Source: Prinia subflava
Taxonomy: Eukaryota > Chordata > Aves > Passeriformes > Cisticolidae
DNA length: 64,000 nt
NCBI RefSeq assembly: GCF_021018805.1
Contig: NC_086283.1
Span: forward strand, 13,095,162 to 13,159,161
Direction: 5' to 3'
Both the position numbers and the translations under genes were made by a program. Under the pieces are notes generated by a model. That model was not told where the DNA came from. It ran no database searches and saw only the letters and a program-made list of their open reading frames with translations. Of this stretch, positions 48,771 through 62,341 are shown one piece after another (position 1 is the first letter of the stretch; every line of letters starts with the position of its first letter).

Positions 48771-51700
48771 CCCATTTTATCTTGCATATTGATTATTTTG
48801 ACTCTACGTTATGAAAATACAGGAGACATGTTTGAAAGATCTACTGGGCTTAAGGTAGGACTTGCTTTTTTTGTTAAAAAGAAAAAGAAAAAAAATAAGA
48901 AAAGCTTGCTTTTCTAAGCCAAAGACACTACTTCCCGGTTTCCTACATGTATACAATTGTATGCACAATTTTGTTTACCTACATAGGAGAGAAACAAATG
49001 GCTTCTCTCCCTGCCCTTCTCAGCATGCCAGACAGTTTCTGCTTTAAAAACACCTCAAATAATTCACTTTCTTAGTTGACTGTAATGACAACAGGAAACA
49101 AAACAAGGACTTGGCACCATTCATGCTACTCCTTCCAAACAAGAAGCTGCTGTGGCTCCTGTTTTCCTATGTGCCAGATTTTAATTATACATATGTAAAC
49201 TCATGTCGTGATGTGTTTACCACCAGCAGGTTTTGCACTGGGGAGCACATCTCAGTTTCTGTGGTACAGCATAATGTGAGTTTGATCTTTTATGGGCTAA
49301 AGGCTTGGTGTCTATGAAGTTATGACACATGTACAAGTGGGGTTTGGGAGCTGCACAGAGTCTGTAATTATCTTTCATTATGTTGCAAGGCTAAAACCAC
49401 CTGGATTAATTAGATTTCCATCTGGCAGATCCAAATAATATGATGTGACCCAGTGGGCACATGCCTATGCTGCTGTAGAACAAGCTGCAGTTATTTCAGA
49501 AGGCAGAATTTGACATCACTTGATACCGCAGCAGCAAGGTCAGAGCATGCATGCATTCCTTTTTGTTCAGCAACACTTCAACAGCAACTATATTTAAGTT
49601 AGACTGGAGTGATATGTGTTTAAAAGAGACCCTCAAAGACAAGGGGGAGGGAAATTTTTCAGCCTGGGATGGTTTTGTGTCTAGTTTAAAGAACAGTTCT
49701 CCAGTTTGTATGGAGGCAACCTCTTGGAAAGTCTTTAAAACCACGTCAGTGCATAGCTGAAATATCAGTGAAGGAAATAATAGGTTTGTCCTGAAGTAGC
49801 CTGCCTAAACCACTGCAATTTTGATTTCTTAGAAATAGAAAAGTATTCCTCACTGGGGCAATTAGCATTAAGGGACAGCTGATTGTGTCCCCATACACAA
49901 AAGAAAATAACATTCAGCTTGCATTGCTAAAAAAAAAAGGCACTTCTTGAGTCTCCTGGTGGTCAGCCTTCAATGTCCAAGTTCTTTGTTGACTTTGTAA
50001 GGCAACCCATGTCCAGCCCTGGCAGGGTTTTCTGAGAGGGAGGAAAGATTACAAGACAAGGATCCTCAGCAGAGTAACTTCTAGAGAACAGGCTACAGAA
50101 ATAGTTCCTCAAGGGATTTCATATGCAGACTACAAAACAGTTAGCACAGGAAGAGAACTTTCTCTGAAAACTAGCAGGGTATAGAGCTCCTCTCAAGTGA
50201 ATTACATTTACTGGCAAATTGAACCTGTCCATCCCCAAGGTAGGACAGGAAGCCATTTTAATACAAACCATCCAAAAGCCGATGGGGATAGAATCAGAAG
50301 TTCTTCAATTTTTTATTTCCTGTTGACCTCTGGACTAGCTGAACCATGACATCAGCCACAACTGTTGCACACATTTTCCAGTAGGTTATAATGTTTGGAG
50401 TAGATTAATCCCTTAAAAACACAACACAAATACATTAGCTGTTGCCAGTAAACACCAGCATGAAAAATCACGTGGAACTGAACAGGGCAGTGTGTGCCAC
50501 TGCTCCCAGGGTAACAGATACAATCCAAGCACTCCCTGCACCTCCCTGAGAACTGCTATAGCCAAAAGCTTCCTTTCAGCATTTACCTTACCAGCTCTAC
50601 CAATGATAATTTATACAATTACACCTAAATGTGAGAATGCAGTATTTGGAGGGGAAAAGGATCCTTGTTAGGGTGCTTTTTCTATTTTGCACAGCAGTGT
50701 CCTGAAGTCACTGGTTTTTTACCCCCTTCTGAGCCATACACTGCAAACATATGCATTTTCTCAAGTCTTTAGTGCCTGTCACACGCATGAGTCACAGAAT
50801 TTTTTTTCAAGGACCCTTCATAGCAAAGGCTGATTCCCCAGGTGATTCCCCAATTATCGATCAGATAACTACACCAAGACCTCCTGCAGCAGATTTAGGG
50901 ATCTTACTAGCACTTAGTTCCCAGAGTTTTGATATGCCATCCCATTGCTTATCGCTGACAAGCCTGGTTGTGTCCCTTTCTTCCTGGTTGTGTCTTGAAT
51001 TTGTGCATTTGAAACAAATAAAGAGCCTGAAGTAACATAGTCTTAAACCCAACTAAGCAAACAACAAAACCCAAAAAATCCATATAGAACAGGCTATGCT
51101 GCTCACAGGTCTTTACATTGCCCTACTCCAAAATACACTTCCACTCCTTTTTCCCGGGTGCCTAGCCACCCTAAACACCTGCAACTAATGATGGTAATAA
51201 TTGTCTTTCCCCACCCTTATCTTTTAAGGCCTGGTAATTATCTCATCACCTGGTAATTCAATCAAGCACAGGCGAAACTCAGTTCCTAATGTTCCCAGTG
51301 TCTTAAAGGGGTCAGAATAGTTAGGAGTACAGATAGAAATTTGTAATTAGGGGAAATATGAGAAAAGGAAGAAAGTGAAGGGTGGAGGAGGAATTAAAAT
51401 AACTGATGAAATTTGGAGCAGTGCTGCAAGCAGGGCTGGTATGCAGCAGGATATGCAGCAGCCTAAGGGTAGATGCTGATTCCTCTGACACTGCTCTGCA
51501 GAACTTTAGGGTGCTTGGGACAGTGCTTCATGGAGATGAAATTATGTTTGCAAATACTTTAACTTGTACCTAATCAGTACATGCAATATTTTTACAAATA
51601 ATATTTAATGCTTAGAAAAAGTATTTCACATTTGTCATCAAAAGAAGCGAAATCGAGCGATGCTGATTATTAGTGTGCTTCCAACACTTGAAAAATCAGA

Positions 51701-52600
51701 GATCAATTTCCTTTAATTTCCTTTAAGTATTCTTTCAGTCTGAAACTATGTTTAAGGCTTCGCTCGTTCACTACACAAAGTTTTTCTAAAGCAACAACAT
51801 TCTTATTATTTTTTGAGTTATCACAACATAAAATATATTGAATTATAATACATAGAAGCTAATCAAGGAATTACTTTCCTGTCTGATGAATATTGTTTCA
51901 CCCTCAGTAATCAGTAACTTTTGAGGTAATTTTGTGATAGTGAGTAAATTCCTGCCCTGTTGTTTCATAAAAAAAGAGAATGTGTTACAAGGAAATAAGA
52001 AAACATATACAATGAAAATATGAAAACATTCTCAGGCACTTCAAAGGCCATCACAACACAAATATTAAGCTGTCTATTACTTTGGACACACTCAAGTTTC
52101 ATAGAAGTGATGTTATGTGGGACAGCTTCCTTGGCTCCCAAGCACTTTGCATAACCTGTAATAATCTCAAAGAATCTTCCAGTTTCCAGAACTTGCATCC
52201 AATTTGATATTACTTTAGCTTCATTTAGTGGAAGACTGATAATACAGTAATTCAAATTCGCAGAAAAAAATCAGATCAAAAACTTTTCTTCTATTTCAGT
52301 TTCATTTTTTCTTAGAAGATTATATACAAAGTCAAACAACCTATTAAGCTTCACATTCCTGCCAGGGATCCAAACACTCCAAATTCCTATAAACAGCACT
52401 GAAATGGAGAAGCTATTTCAGAGTGCCTAGCAACAGGAAGAAACAGCTTAGAGTGGGACAAATATTTTAAACAGTATTACTGAGAGAGTAGTAGGTATCT
52501 AAGTACTGTGAAATGAGCTACAGCTATTTCTAGATGAAGAATTGGAAGCTGAGCTGAGGCCTTCAAAGCAGGCACTGAAAATGGTGCACTGGTAATGATG

Positions 52601-52668
52601 CAAAAAAAACCCCAAAACAACAACAACCCAAACCAATAATAAGACCCCCCCCAGACCCCCCTCAAACA
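52601..52668 (+). repeat. A/C-rich low-complexity tract
   Basis: An A/C-dominated block with (CAA)n and two C runs (eight C and six C near 52645-52661), like the other A/C-on-plus tracts. Confidence 0.8.
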
Positions 52669-55600
52669 AGTAAACCTCCTGGTCTGAGAATGCAGCCCAT
52701 AAAAACTATTTACTATTTATGCAGGGAAAAGCTGAAATGGAACTCAGTTATGACACGATGAGCAATTACTTTGGTCTTCATGTTCTTTTATTTATATACT
52801 ACTGTTAGTGATGATAAATACTTTATAGCCTTACAAATGTGAAAGTTTGCTTATTTCTTCTATATTTGAATTAAAGTAATATTAATGATTTTGGCCTTTG
52901 AAGGTGAAGACACATCACTGAGATATGTTATGGGGAAAATGAAGCAAAATGGAGCAGTGCTTTATAACATCCTTAGTTGAAACCTGGGATGGACGACACA
53001 AAAATACTCACATACTATAAAAGCAAAAGAATAAAGCACAACAAGACACTAAAGAGAAGAAAAACAAAAGTAAAGCCTAATTTTATTCATGGAAATTACT
53101 ATTTTCACACTAAGAACAACTGAGAAGTGGAGTAGAGAACTGAAAAATGTTGTGTAAGAAAAACTATTTGGACACTCAGGAAGCAGTGTAATAGGGAATT
53201 TGCAAAATATGAAGGCAGAATGTTTTCCTTTCCCCTGCAAGACAGTAGAATTTTTGTCTATAACCTTTAGATTTTAGAAAATGTTCTGCACAGGTGTTTT
53301 TACTTTATTATTAGCACAGTATCAAATATATTCAACCTAGAGTTCTCATTAAGAGATTAAAGAACCTCAAGAAAAAATGATACATCTTTTGATTGTGACT
53401 ACTTGCTAATGGCATTAAGCCATAAAAGAATTAGTGTTTATTTAAGTTCAACATGCATTACCCAGCAGAAGTATGAAGAAATGTCAAAGAAATATGAACA
53501 ATTTCAAATACAAAATCAACACAGGCTCATCTTACAACACAGGATTTTTATTAACAAATAAAATTTCAGCAGCATGAGAAGAAAAAAAACCTGTAAGAGC
53601 CCTTAATGTTCATTTCAAATATGGAAATATATGAATGTGAACTTCTACAATAACGTTTAAAGTTAAAAGTCTGTACAAATATTTAAAAATAATATTTTTT
53701 TTCCATAAAACATAGAAGGAAAAATAATGCCAACTAAAACCAGGAACAAACAAATGACCATTAAATAACACCAACAGAATCCCATAGTATTGTTTTACAA
53801 ACTACCATAATTCTACAGAGTTATCCCCAGAAATTGTTTACTCAATAATCTGATTTAAAAACCAACAGAATGCTGCCTGATATTCTTCAGAGAGAACAGC
53901 GTTCTCATCTAAAGGCTACGTATCTGTTTTCAGTCAGTGCAAAATGACTGAATTTGGAACAATCAGATTCTTATTGCACAGAAGTTACAAAACCTCAAAA
54001 TAACTAAAAAAAGAACAGAAAAGGAAAAAAAAATCAGAAGATGTGTGGTACTAAAGTCAAAGGTTAGGGTTATGCCTTGGTAGTTCTTAAATATTACAAA
54101 GTACTTGCCTGCTAAATAAGAATGAGTTTAACCAATTTATGGCTTTGTAGAGTAAACCCACTAAAATCACTAATGAACTTGTTTACTCAGAATGTACATA
54201 CATTTTACAGCTCTCTTTTCAGACCATACCTTGAGGCAAATACCTTCACTATTGCAAATTCTGCTCCAAGTTGATTTTTAAGTGTGTTACCTCTTAGCAA
54301 AAATATTCTCATTTCTTTCCTTTTAAATCTCAGTTACCATCTAAATCAGCAAAGTGATCCTGGACTGCCTGGAGTGTGTTCAGTGAAAAAGCTTTACTTT
54401 GTCTCTGGCAGAACTTTACTCTTCAACACTGCATTACACACACTTTACCTTCAAGTTAGTATTTTCCCCCTTTTCTCATCTGTGTTGTTCTTTTAAAGTC
54501 TCTAATTTAAGTAATCTCTATAGTATTGCCAATTATGTTAAAAAATTAATTTCAATAGTATATAACAAAATCTTTGCCGTGTACTGTTATTAAAATTAAA
54601 TAGGTGTTTAGCAGCACAGAATAGAAAATTCAACTTCTTATCAGTTAGCAAATTTTATAGTGGTCAGTAGTTTTAAAAAATATCATCCTAGACAGTAGGA
54701 TACTCACAGGCAAGTTCATAATGACGAAATGATCAGATAAAATGTCCAATTTTAATACATGAAACAGAACACTTTTGTTTACAGAAAAATGCCCAAAGCT
54801 TTCTAATGGCCCTCAGCAGTACTAAAAAACATATTTTCAAAAATAGTCAGAGCTTTAATCAATTTTTTAAATTAAAATTTTAATTTTTCCCTAACGAGTT
54901 TGAAATTCTCATAGGCCAGAAATGGTTTTGGGGATGTTTGTATAAAGGTTTTCTCACAAGATCCATGATCTTTTATTGGAAAGGAAAACCAAAACTGTGA
55001 CCCTGTTAACCAAGTGCAGCTCTTGATGTAGGGACGGGGTCATGACTCTTCAATTTTTTCTCCTTGTTGCTCAACACAAGGGCATTACCACAGCTGCACG
55101 AAATAGAATGACAAAAACCTTCTTCAGATAGTTAGAGAAGACTCTACAAAGTGCAAGGATTTAGAGATAGAATTTTTTTGCTTATTTTTATTGTCTGAAT
55201 TGTTTCTGTGTTACAATGCAAATTGCACTGTTCACTTATCATTCAGATAAAGACAATACTCTGGTAAAAAAAAGATGTAAATTTACTCAGATGCTGTTTG
55301 ATCAAATTAAAGAAACCTCAACCATACTCTGGGGTGTTATGCGACCATTCAATCTCATTTCTGGTTATTCCAACAGATTTACTTTATAAATATATTGCTT
55401 CAGTGCTATTTCACAGCAAATGGCTCTGCACCACCAGCCCTGGAACAGAAAAAGAGCTATTAATCTGTCATCCTTCACCCTTCCATTAGACTTTTCTGGG
55501 CAACAAAACATCTGTTCTTTTATTACTCATATTTTTATATCCTGTTGATCCTCTTGCTTAAAAAACATCAGATGCATCACTGATTAAGGACTTTGATTGC

Positions 55601-56400
55601 TTATATTCTCCTTGCAATATTGGTCATCTCTCCACACATTCAGTAGAGCATGTACTTAAACATTTTATTTTGTACACACTCTTAATCATGGAAAACAAAT
55701 AGATTTTCTTTTAAAAGAAATTAATGATTTGGCAAACAAAGCCTAATGGTATAGCTGGACGAGTGACTTTAGTATGAAGGCCATTTCTTATCTTTCCTAC
55801 TTATGTAGAGTGTTTGAAAAGTAGTTATATTTAGATATAAGTAAAAATACTACTTATACATCATATCTTTCAAACAATAAACACGAATGAAATTGTTTAT
55901 ATCAGAAAAAATATTATTTATTTGTGTGTTAGCTTTTTAAAGAGGGATTTGACTGTTTTACTTTTATGGGATTGCTTACATGCTTAAATTTAAGTAGAGA
56001 ATTCTGAACCCTGTTGAAATCAAGTTTAGGTTAGGACAAAATAAAAGCCTCTGTGTAATTCGTATTAAACCATTATATAAAGTGCATTGACATAATGGAA
56101 AATTCAAAATAAATTAAAATTATGCTACTACTGTTGATAACCAAATGCACTTTTAACCCACATTATTAGGGCCTTTTTGGTGTGAGAAAAGCAGGGTCAA
56201 ACCTGGCAATTTATTTGTCTATGTGGGTGCTTAAGTAAGTTTGGGTAGACGTAAATCAGTTGTGACCTCAACTCACCAACAGCCTACTGAGATGGGAAAG
56301 GGACATTTTCTGTGAATGCACTGCTTTCTACTACCCCAGCAGCACAGCAGTTCTGGGGGAAAATGTTAAAACATTTTAACAATGAGATATTTTAAATCTG

Positions 56401-56421
56401 AAAAAAAAAAAAAAAAAAAAA
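56401..56421 (+). repeat. Poly(A) run, 21 bases
   Basis: There are 21 consecutive A bases. No associated retroposed sequence was recognised. Confidence 0.95.
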
Positions 56422-57891
56422 TCCAGTGGAGTCTTCTCATAGCAGAACACCATGGTGCAACCTGTCTACAGAGTCAATGTAACTCCATACCTAAGGGAAA
56501 TGTTCCTGAAATCCTGAGAGACAAAAAGGGTCATGACACAGAATAAGGAGATACTATCTGCCCACTGGAAAAATCTGCTGAGTGGAGTATTTTCTGTTCT
56601 ATGACCTTTGTGTAGATGTAGAAACCAAACAGATCTGATACTTGCCAAAACGAAGAGATTATTACAAATTCTTCATAGTTAAGATCACTCAGAATAGCTT
56701 TTCCACCCCCAGGAAACACACAGAGACCTCCAGGTAAGGTTTTTTTTGTGCTGCTTTTAGAGTGCCAGGATTATTTCTGCAGAAATCCTCAACAGCCCTT
56801 CCTATGTGTTTAAAATACTGGATTGATGGCAAAACCGTCCCAGAACAAGAGGTAAGGATTTCCAGGTAATAAAGGCAACAAAACCAGAAAATCCAAAAAT
56901 ATTTCACAGCTGTACTGAATGCAAGTGACAGCTGTGGCTAGTGAGAATCACAGATTTATGGGAAATACATGATGATAAAAGGTTTTTTTCCTTTTTGTTT
57001 CCCTTGTCCTTAGATACAGGGAGATAAATTTTTAAGTGTATTTTAAAATAAAAATTAACTGCAAAATCTTTCCAAAATATTTAAATACATGCTGACTTTG
57101 CAACAACTGAAGATCCTTGAAGAAGAAGATAATTAATCCAGATAGATCTCCTAGACTGAAAATACATTGCGTATCTCAAGCTCCTCAAGGAGTATATCCA
57201 ATGTCTTTATACTGTGAGGTGTTAGTATCATATCCATTACAGGGGATAAGCTCCCACATCCTGGTATATCACCAGTGAGCAAGCAAGTCCCAAATAGAGC
57301 TTACAAGGTTAAAAGCAGCACATGGCATTTTTATTGCAAAAAACTCCCACCAAGAACCCAGAAGGTGTGTTCTGCAGCTGCTGAAATTTCCATGTTATTT
57401 TAGAAGTGCCCTCTATGGGACATGTTAAAGTCAAGTCCATTTAAAGACTGTCTTGCTCTGCATGATTTGAGGCTGTTCTCCTAAGGAACCTCTGTTAACT
57501 TCTTGCTGGCTGAAGAGCACCTGGAAAGGATGCTATGTGTTTCTCTCAGCTGGGAGAAGACCTCCACAAACACTTTCAATGTACTTTCTCACAGTTTACT
57601 GCCTGCTTTGTCTAGAACAAGCTTTCAACAGCAAATTCTCCCTCTAAAAAAATTCATCAGTGAGAGTGGTAGAGGCTACAGAACATATTTCGTTACTGCA
57701 GTCAGATACAGAAGTTAGCAACATGTTTGCAAACTTATCTTTACAAACATCTGTGAGAAGACTCCCGTGTATTTCTTTCTCCAGGTATTTATTTCAAGAT
57801 TTTGCATTTTGTTAGATGTTAATCTACTTCACTTGTGAACTGTGTAGATGTACAAAGGGGTTTGCAGGGTTTTTTTGCTTTTGAATGTGAA

Positions 57892-57905
57892 GGGGGGGAG
57901 GGGGG
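57892..57905 (+). repeat. G-rich run (G7-A-G6)
   Basis: Thirteen of 14 bases are G, with further GGGG at 57857-57860 and GGG at 57867-57869. It may form a quadruplex by borrowing the upstream runs, but the geometry is less clean than at 20135-20151. Confidence 0.75.
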
Positions 57906-59084
57906 AAATGTGCATTCACCATAGATCATGATCTGATGTTCTTGTCAGATTAAGTATTTTCTTGTCTTTTTTGTGAACCAGGAAAGATTTCCAGATTTAG
58001 ACATCTCCTGTGCATAAAGTGAGATTAGCAGGATTAAAGGCCACAATCTAAATCATGAAGTGACTTAACTCAGTATAACCCAATATAAGTCAATGTCATA
58101 CCAATCCAACCAGTGGAGATGTGGCACAACTCCTAGGCCATGCAAAGTACAGTATTGATCTGTAAACACCTTATTTTTATTAATCTGCAGAGTGTACTGT
58201 CTGTTTAACAGTGTAAAGTGAATCAGCACAGACAGAAATCATTACTTCCAAACTTGTTTTTTTGGAAAGGGAAAACCACTGATTTTTATTGGTAATGAAC
58301 CTGGAATGACTAGAATGAACCTATAGGACAAATATGAACATTTTGGTAAGCTTTCAAATGCTTATCTCAACATCATTTGAGCATCTTAGTCTGGATATAG
58401 ACTCTTTCACAATTTTCAGAAAAAAAAAGCCACATAAGGAAAGCCCTTCTACCACTTATGTGGAGGTGCGTGGAATAAAAACCAGTAAGAGTCTGGATTG
58501 AAATAATCTATTCTGGCTGTTTCATTTTAAATACACAGGCTTGGCCTGGGAAGGTGGCAGAAATTTCTGTTGCTGGATGCCTTCATATGCAGCTAAATAG
58601 CCTAAATAGAGGAGAGCTTTGTAGCAAGGTTTCTTTTTCCAGTATGCACAAGCACACAGTTTGAGCTTCATCCACATGTATAAGGTATACAAAAAACCCT
58701 TTCCACTGCTCTGAAAGCCAAACATAAAAACAGTATTGGAAAAACATTTTCCTTTCATGTCAAGAATTTATGACCACAGCTGGCCCTAGCATGTTAGTGT
58801 AGCTCATGAACATGTCCCAGTCAGGGTAAGTCAAGAGATGATGATAGGCACACTTCAGGTGTGGCTCTGCTAAATTATTAAAAAAAATTTAGGTCACAGA
58901 TCTAAGGTTTCTTTTGCCAAGTGATTGCTCTAAGAAACTGGGACGGACACTGCTTCAAATGGAAACAGTTTTTCTTTGGGGATTTCCTCCTCCCTAAAAT
59001 GCCCTCTATCACACTGAAAGACATGGAATTAACAAGTAATTTTAAGCAGAAACTTTGCAGTTATGCTTTCTTGTACAGAAAGAG

Positions 59085-59106
59085 AAAAAAAAAAAAAAAA
59101 AAAAAA
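59085..59106 (+). repeat. Poly(A) run followed by GGAA units
   Basis: There are 22 A bases, then ggaagggaaggaagg, making a purine-only stretch of nearly 40 bases. Confidence 0.9.
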
Positions 59107-59707
59107 GGAAGGGAAGGAAGGTAAATCCATGGAAAAAATAATAAATGCTTTTCCCCCTTGGTGTCATGTCTTTGGATATGTACAGTCTTGGAGAAATGTA
59201 TAAATCATTTTGTACACGGAACTCTTAAAAAACTAGAGATTTTTAGTACAAAGGAATCAATTCACTCCAAGAATGTCCACATGCTGTTGCTTTATGACTT
59301 CCTATATATACAAGAGGATCAAAGAAAGGACCTCTTTTACTATTACTGCTAGTATTACAGTACTATTACTAGTACTGTACATTAACTTGTGGCTAATACC
59401 CTTCTTTGGGTGAAATTTACACTTACTATTACAAATAACATAACAATGCTGAAAATACTGATACAAAACAGCTTCAAGATGACATTTTAAAAATATCCCC
59501 CACTTCCACTGAACTGGTTTTTTTTTCCATTTTTTTTAAGTTTCAGCTTTATAAAAGATTCTCCAAGAAAATAGTAGCATTCAAAATTCTATTTTTGAAG
59601 TTCATAGATGGTTTTTTTTAAATAAAGTGTAATCCAAAAGTCCATTTACCCAGGAAAAAAACCCTATAGATACAGTACATAACCTAAAACTGAAGAAGGT
59701 ATTGTGA

Positions 59708-59774
59708 TTTTTGTTGTTGTTGTTTTTTTGTTTGTTTTTGTTTTTGTGGTTTTTTTGTTTTGTTTTGTTTTTTT
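59708..59774 (-). repeat. T/G low-complexity tract (A/C on minus)
   Basis: This block has (TTG)n and tttttg units. It is the same class as the A/C tracts but in the opposite orientation, and the only clear exception to the strand bias in the window. Confidence 0.85.
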
Positions 59775-61596
59775 AACATAGTACAATGAATGTTTAATAT
59801 ATTTACAGATTTGAAATTGAGTTGCATACATTAATTGTCCTTTCAATCTACCATGACTTTTAAGATATTGCTAAGAAGAAAAAGTGATTTTCAGTAGTGA
59901 AATTATCTTATTACTACTTTTAACTTGTTTGTTAGACTTTAAATTATGAATTTCAATGCAGGACTGGGAGCCTTGAATATTCACCATTAATTTGTGTTTG
60001 CAATTCTTGCACATTCTGTTTTGGCAGTAGCAATGCACACATGAACATGAAGGATTTTGGCAAATGTTTGTCTTCGTTCTTATGTATCCATCTCTGGATA
60101 CCCAAAACTGTCACTACAGAATATTCAGACAAAACCTGCTCTCTTCAACATCAGATAATGTAATAAAATCTGCTCTAATCAAAATAAAATCATCAATAGA
60201 CAGAAGCCTGAAATTTCAAGCTGCTGAAATTACTTTACAGAATATCTGCCAAGATCATAATCTATTTTTTTTCTTAGTCTAAGCAAGATTGTTAATACAA
60301 TTTCCCTGTATTAATCCAAGTATTAAGTAGTGAAGCAGATATATTTCACACTAGGTAAAATTTTGTCTTCATTTCATATACTCTATATGACTTAACTTTT
60401 TAAAGTTGCAGATTTTTAGTGGCTACTGAAGGTTTATTTTTCATTATATGCTATCTGTTAAGTCACAATGGCTTGTTTCTGTGTGTGACAATGTGCTGTA
60501 CCCTTGTCTTTCTCTATTAATCATCAGTTAAAGAGAGAGGTGACTTGTCTCAGATCTGCCTGAATTGTACTTAAATGTGCCAAATTATTTTTAAACTACT
60601 GACTGCATGTGCCATTACAACTCAAACAGACTACCCTGCATCACAGAGGTTGTAAACTAAGTGTCATGCTTCACATATGCCACATGTTTGGAGTAACTGG
60701 ACTGAGAGGTTTCCAAGACTCTCAGAGGGAAAACCAGATCTTTTGCTACCGACAGGTCTCTGAGTTCTGTGGCATGGTCAGATGATTTCCTACTCCTGTG
60801 AGACCAGGCAATAAATTAATCTCACTTGTCTGTAACACGTCAAGACTAACAAACCCCCTGAGCTGGTGTAAACCAACAGGTCCTTAAGTGCAGATGACGC
60901 AGCTCACAGAAATTAGGACTGATGCAGGTTGTTCGGCCTGGGTAATAAGATGATTTCTCTTACTTTAGTCCTTCACACATTTTTGGTTTGGGAAGTGAAA
61001 TGAAATTATAGGATGAATTACACAGCAGAATGTCACATCGCATCAGGAGTGCTACGGTGCCTGTAAAGCACAAAGATCACCACAACTTGACATGCCCGCA
61101 TAGAACAGAAATACTCAAAGAAATGCAGTTAATTGGAAGTGTGGAGAGAGAAGGGAAGGTTGAGGAAACAAGCTGACATCCTCAATTTGGGACCCAATTT
61201 ACTGACTCAAATACTTGGTGACTCTCTATGAATCTGTTAGAGGAAAATCAATCATTTCCTCTACTTGTGGCATGAGGCACTCATGAAACACATACAGCAG
61301 GAAGTATTAACACTCTGTAAGTGACCAAATTTCACTGTATTAAAAAAAAAAAGTGTGTAAAAATAAGGTCCTTAAAGATTTCTGACTCCTTATTTCTCTA
61401 ATCTCTATGAAATTCAAGAGGGTTTACTAATTACTTATCTATTCATTCTTCACATCTACTTTAACAGTAATATTAGTAAACATACACATTTTACTTAAGA
61501 TCATCTTCTAGAACTTCAGGGACTGATAGGGATTTATAAAGGGGAAAAATAAAATTTATCCAATATTGGACTAGCAGTGCCAGCCAAATGGTCCCA

Positions 61597-61602
61597 TTTA
61601 TT
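61597..61602 (-). terminator. Possible polyadenylation signal (AATAAA on minus)
   Basis: TTTATT on + reads AATAAA on -, about 230 bases beyond the stop codon of the minus-strand exon. It is the nearest canonical hexamer I found downstream. AATAAA is frequent by chance in AT-rich DNA, and other copies follow further on, so its use is unproven. Confidence 0.25.
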
Positions 61603-61828
61603 AAACCCATGGTGACTTCTGCATGACAAATCAGCCTAGTTATTTAACAGTCTCGTTCATCCTTTTGCCTCAGTCCAAGGTGGGAAAATACGGAACCTAC
61701 AGACAATGTTATTTTCTTTTTTTTTCATATGAAAGTAGCAGCAGATGAGAACTTAATACAGAGCTCTAGGTGAGCTTACATCTCTCTTTAATGAACTCTC
61801 CTTCCACGGCAAGAAAATAAGCACCTCG

Positions 61829-62314
61829 TTAGCCATCCTGTTGACCTAAAGTCTGTAGCTCTGCCGTGTGTAAATTGTGGTGGAGGAAAACGTTTTTCCT
61901 GCTGTACATGTGTAGAGAGATGGGTCCCCTCGGGGGCTGTCCCAGCCTCCCTGTGAAGGTGGTGTGCTGCCGAGGCACAGCTGTTTGGTCTTTTGGAGCT
62001 CCTGGGAACACGGGGAAACCGTCAGCCTTGGATGCTGGCTTTGCTGTGCTGGGGGCCGTGACAGCCAAACCATTCTGGGTGACCTCTGGAGCCAGGTTTT
62101 CGTATGTGCCTTGGGTGTGCTTGATGGCTTCCACAATCTCCTTCTCCTTCAGGAGGCTGCTCAGGCACAAATTAGACAGCTGACAGCTCTTGCTCTCGTA
62201 CGCTGCTGCTTGGTTGCCTGGTGAGTGTCTAAAAGGGTCCTCGGTGGGAGTATGCGCTGACTTTCTGTCCCTTGTGCTGAGATTTTGGCTCACCATTCTG
62301 ACTGGATATGTAGT
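61829..62314 (-). CDS. Probable terminal coding exon, gene not identified
   Basis: On - the acceptor reads ctttttggtttgtcttgttttgtttccccag and the exon starts at 62314. In phase 0 it gives 161 residues beginning TTYPVRMVSQ and ending in TAA at 61829-61831. GC is visibly higher than in both flanks. The product looks like a flexible C-terminal tail: polar, Ser/Thr/Pro-rich, with no membrane segment. A Cys-containing block (SCQLSNLCLSSLL, residues 43-55) precedes a charged, possibly helical stretch (KEKEIVEAIKH, 56-66) and a YENL motif (71-74). The basic end contains HMYSRKNVFLHHNLH (135-149). I do not recognise the family. Met7 has a good Kozak context (AGAATGG), so a short independent ORF of 155 codons is an alternative. 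Antisense frames of 86-105 codons are also open, so part of the openness may come from base composition. Confidence 0.55.
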   Translation of the reverse strand, partial: TTYPVRMVSQNLSTRDRKSAHTPTEDPFRHSPGNQAAAYESKSCQLSNLCLSSLLKEKEIVEAIKHTQGTYENLAPEVTQNGLAVTAPSTAKPASKADGFPVFPGAPKDQTAVPRQHTTFTGRLGQPPRGPISLHMYSRKNVFLHHNLHTAELQTLGQQDG

Positions 62315-62341
62315 CTGGGGAAACAAAACAAGACAAACCAA

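Larger units (their letters stand above)
48771..61590. other. Long gene-free AT-rich sequence
   Basis: About 13 kb without a supported exon or known transposon. It holds an A/C tract (52601-52668), a T/G tract (59708-59774) and A runs (56401-56421 and 59085-59106). There is also an 18-bp AT palindrome (AAATTAAAATTTTAATTT, 54869-54886) and a small CpG cluster near 51640-51770. The part nearest 61.6 kb may be the 3' UTR or downstream flank of the minus-strand exon. Confidence 0.5.

Noticed and set aside
57405..57419. Possible CTCF motif (- strand CCCATAGAGGGCACT)
   Set aside because: About 10 of 14 core positions match, too weak to list as a feature.
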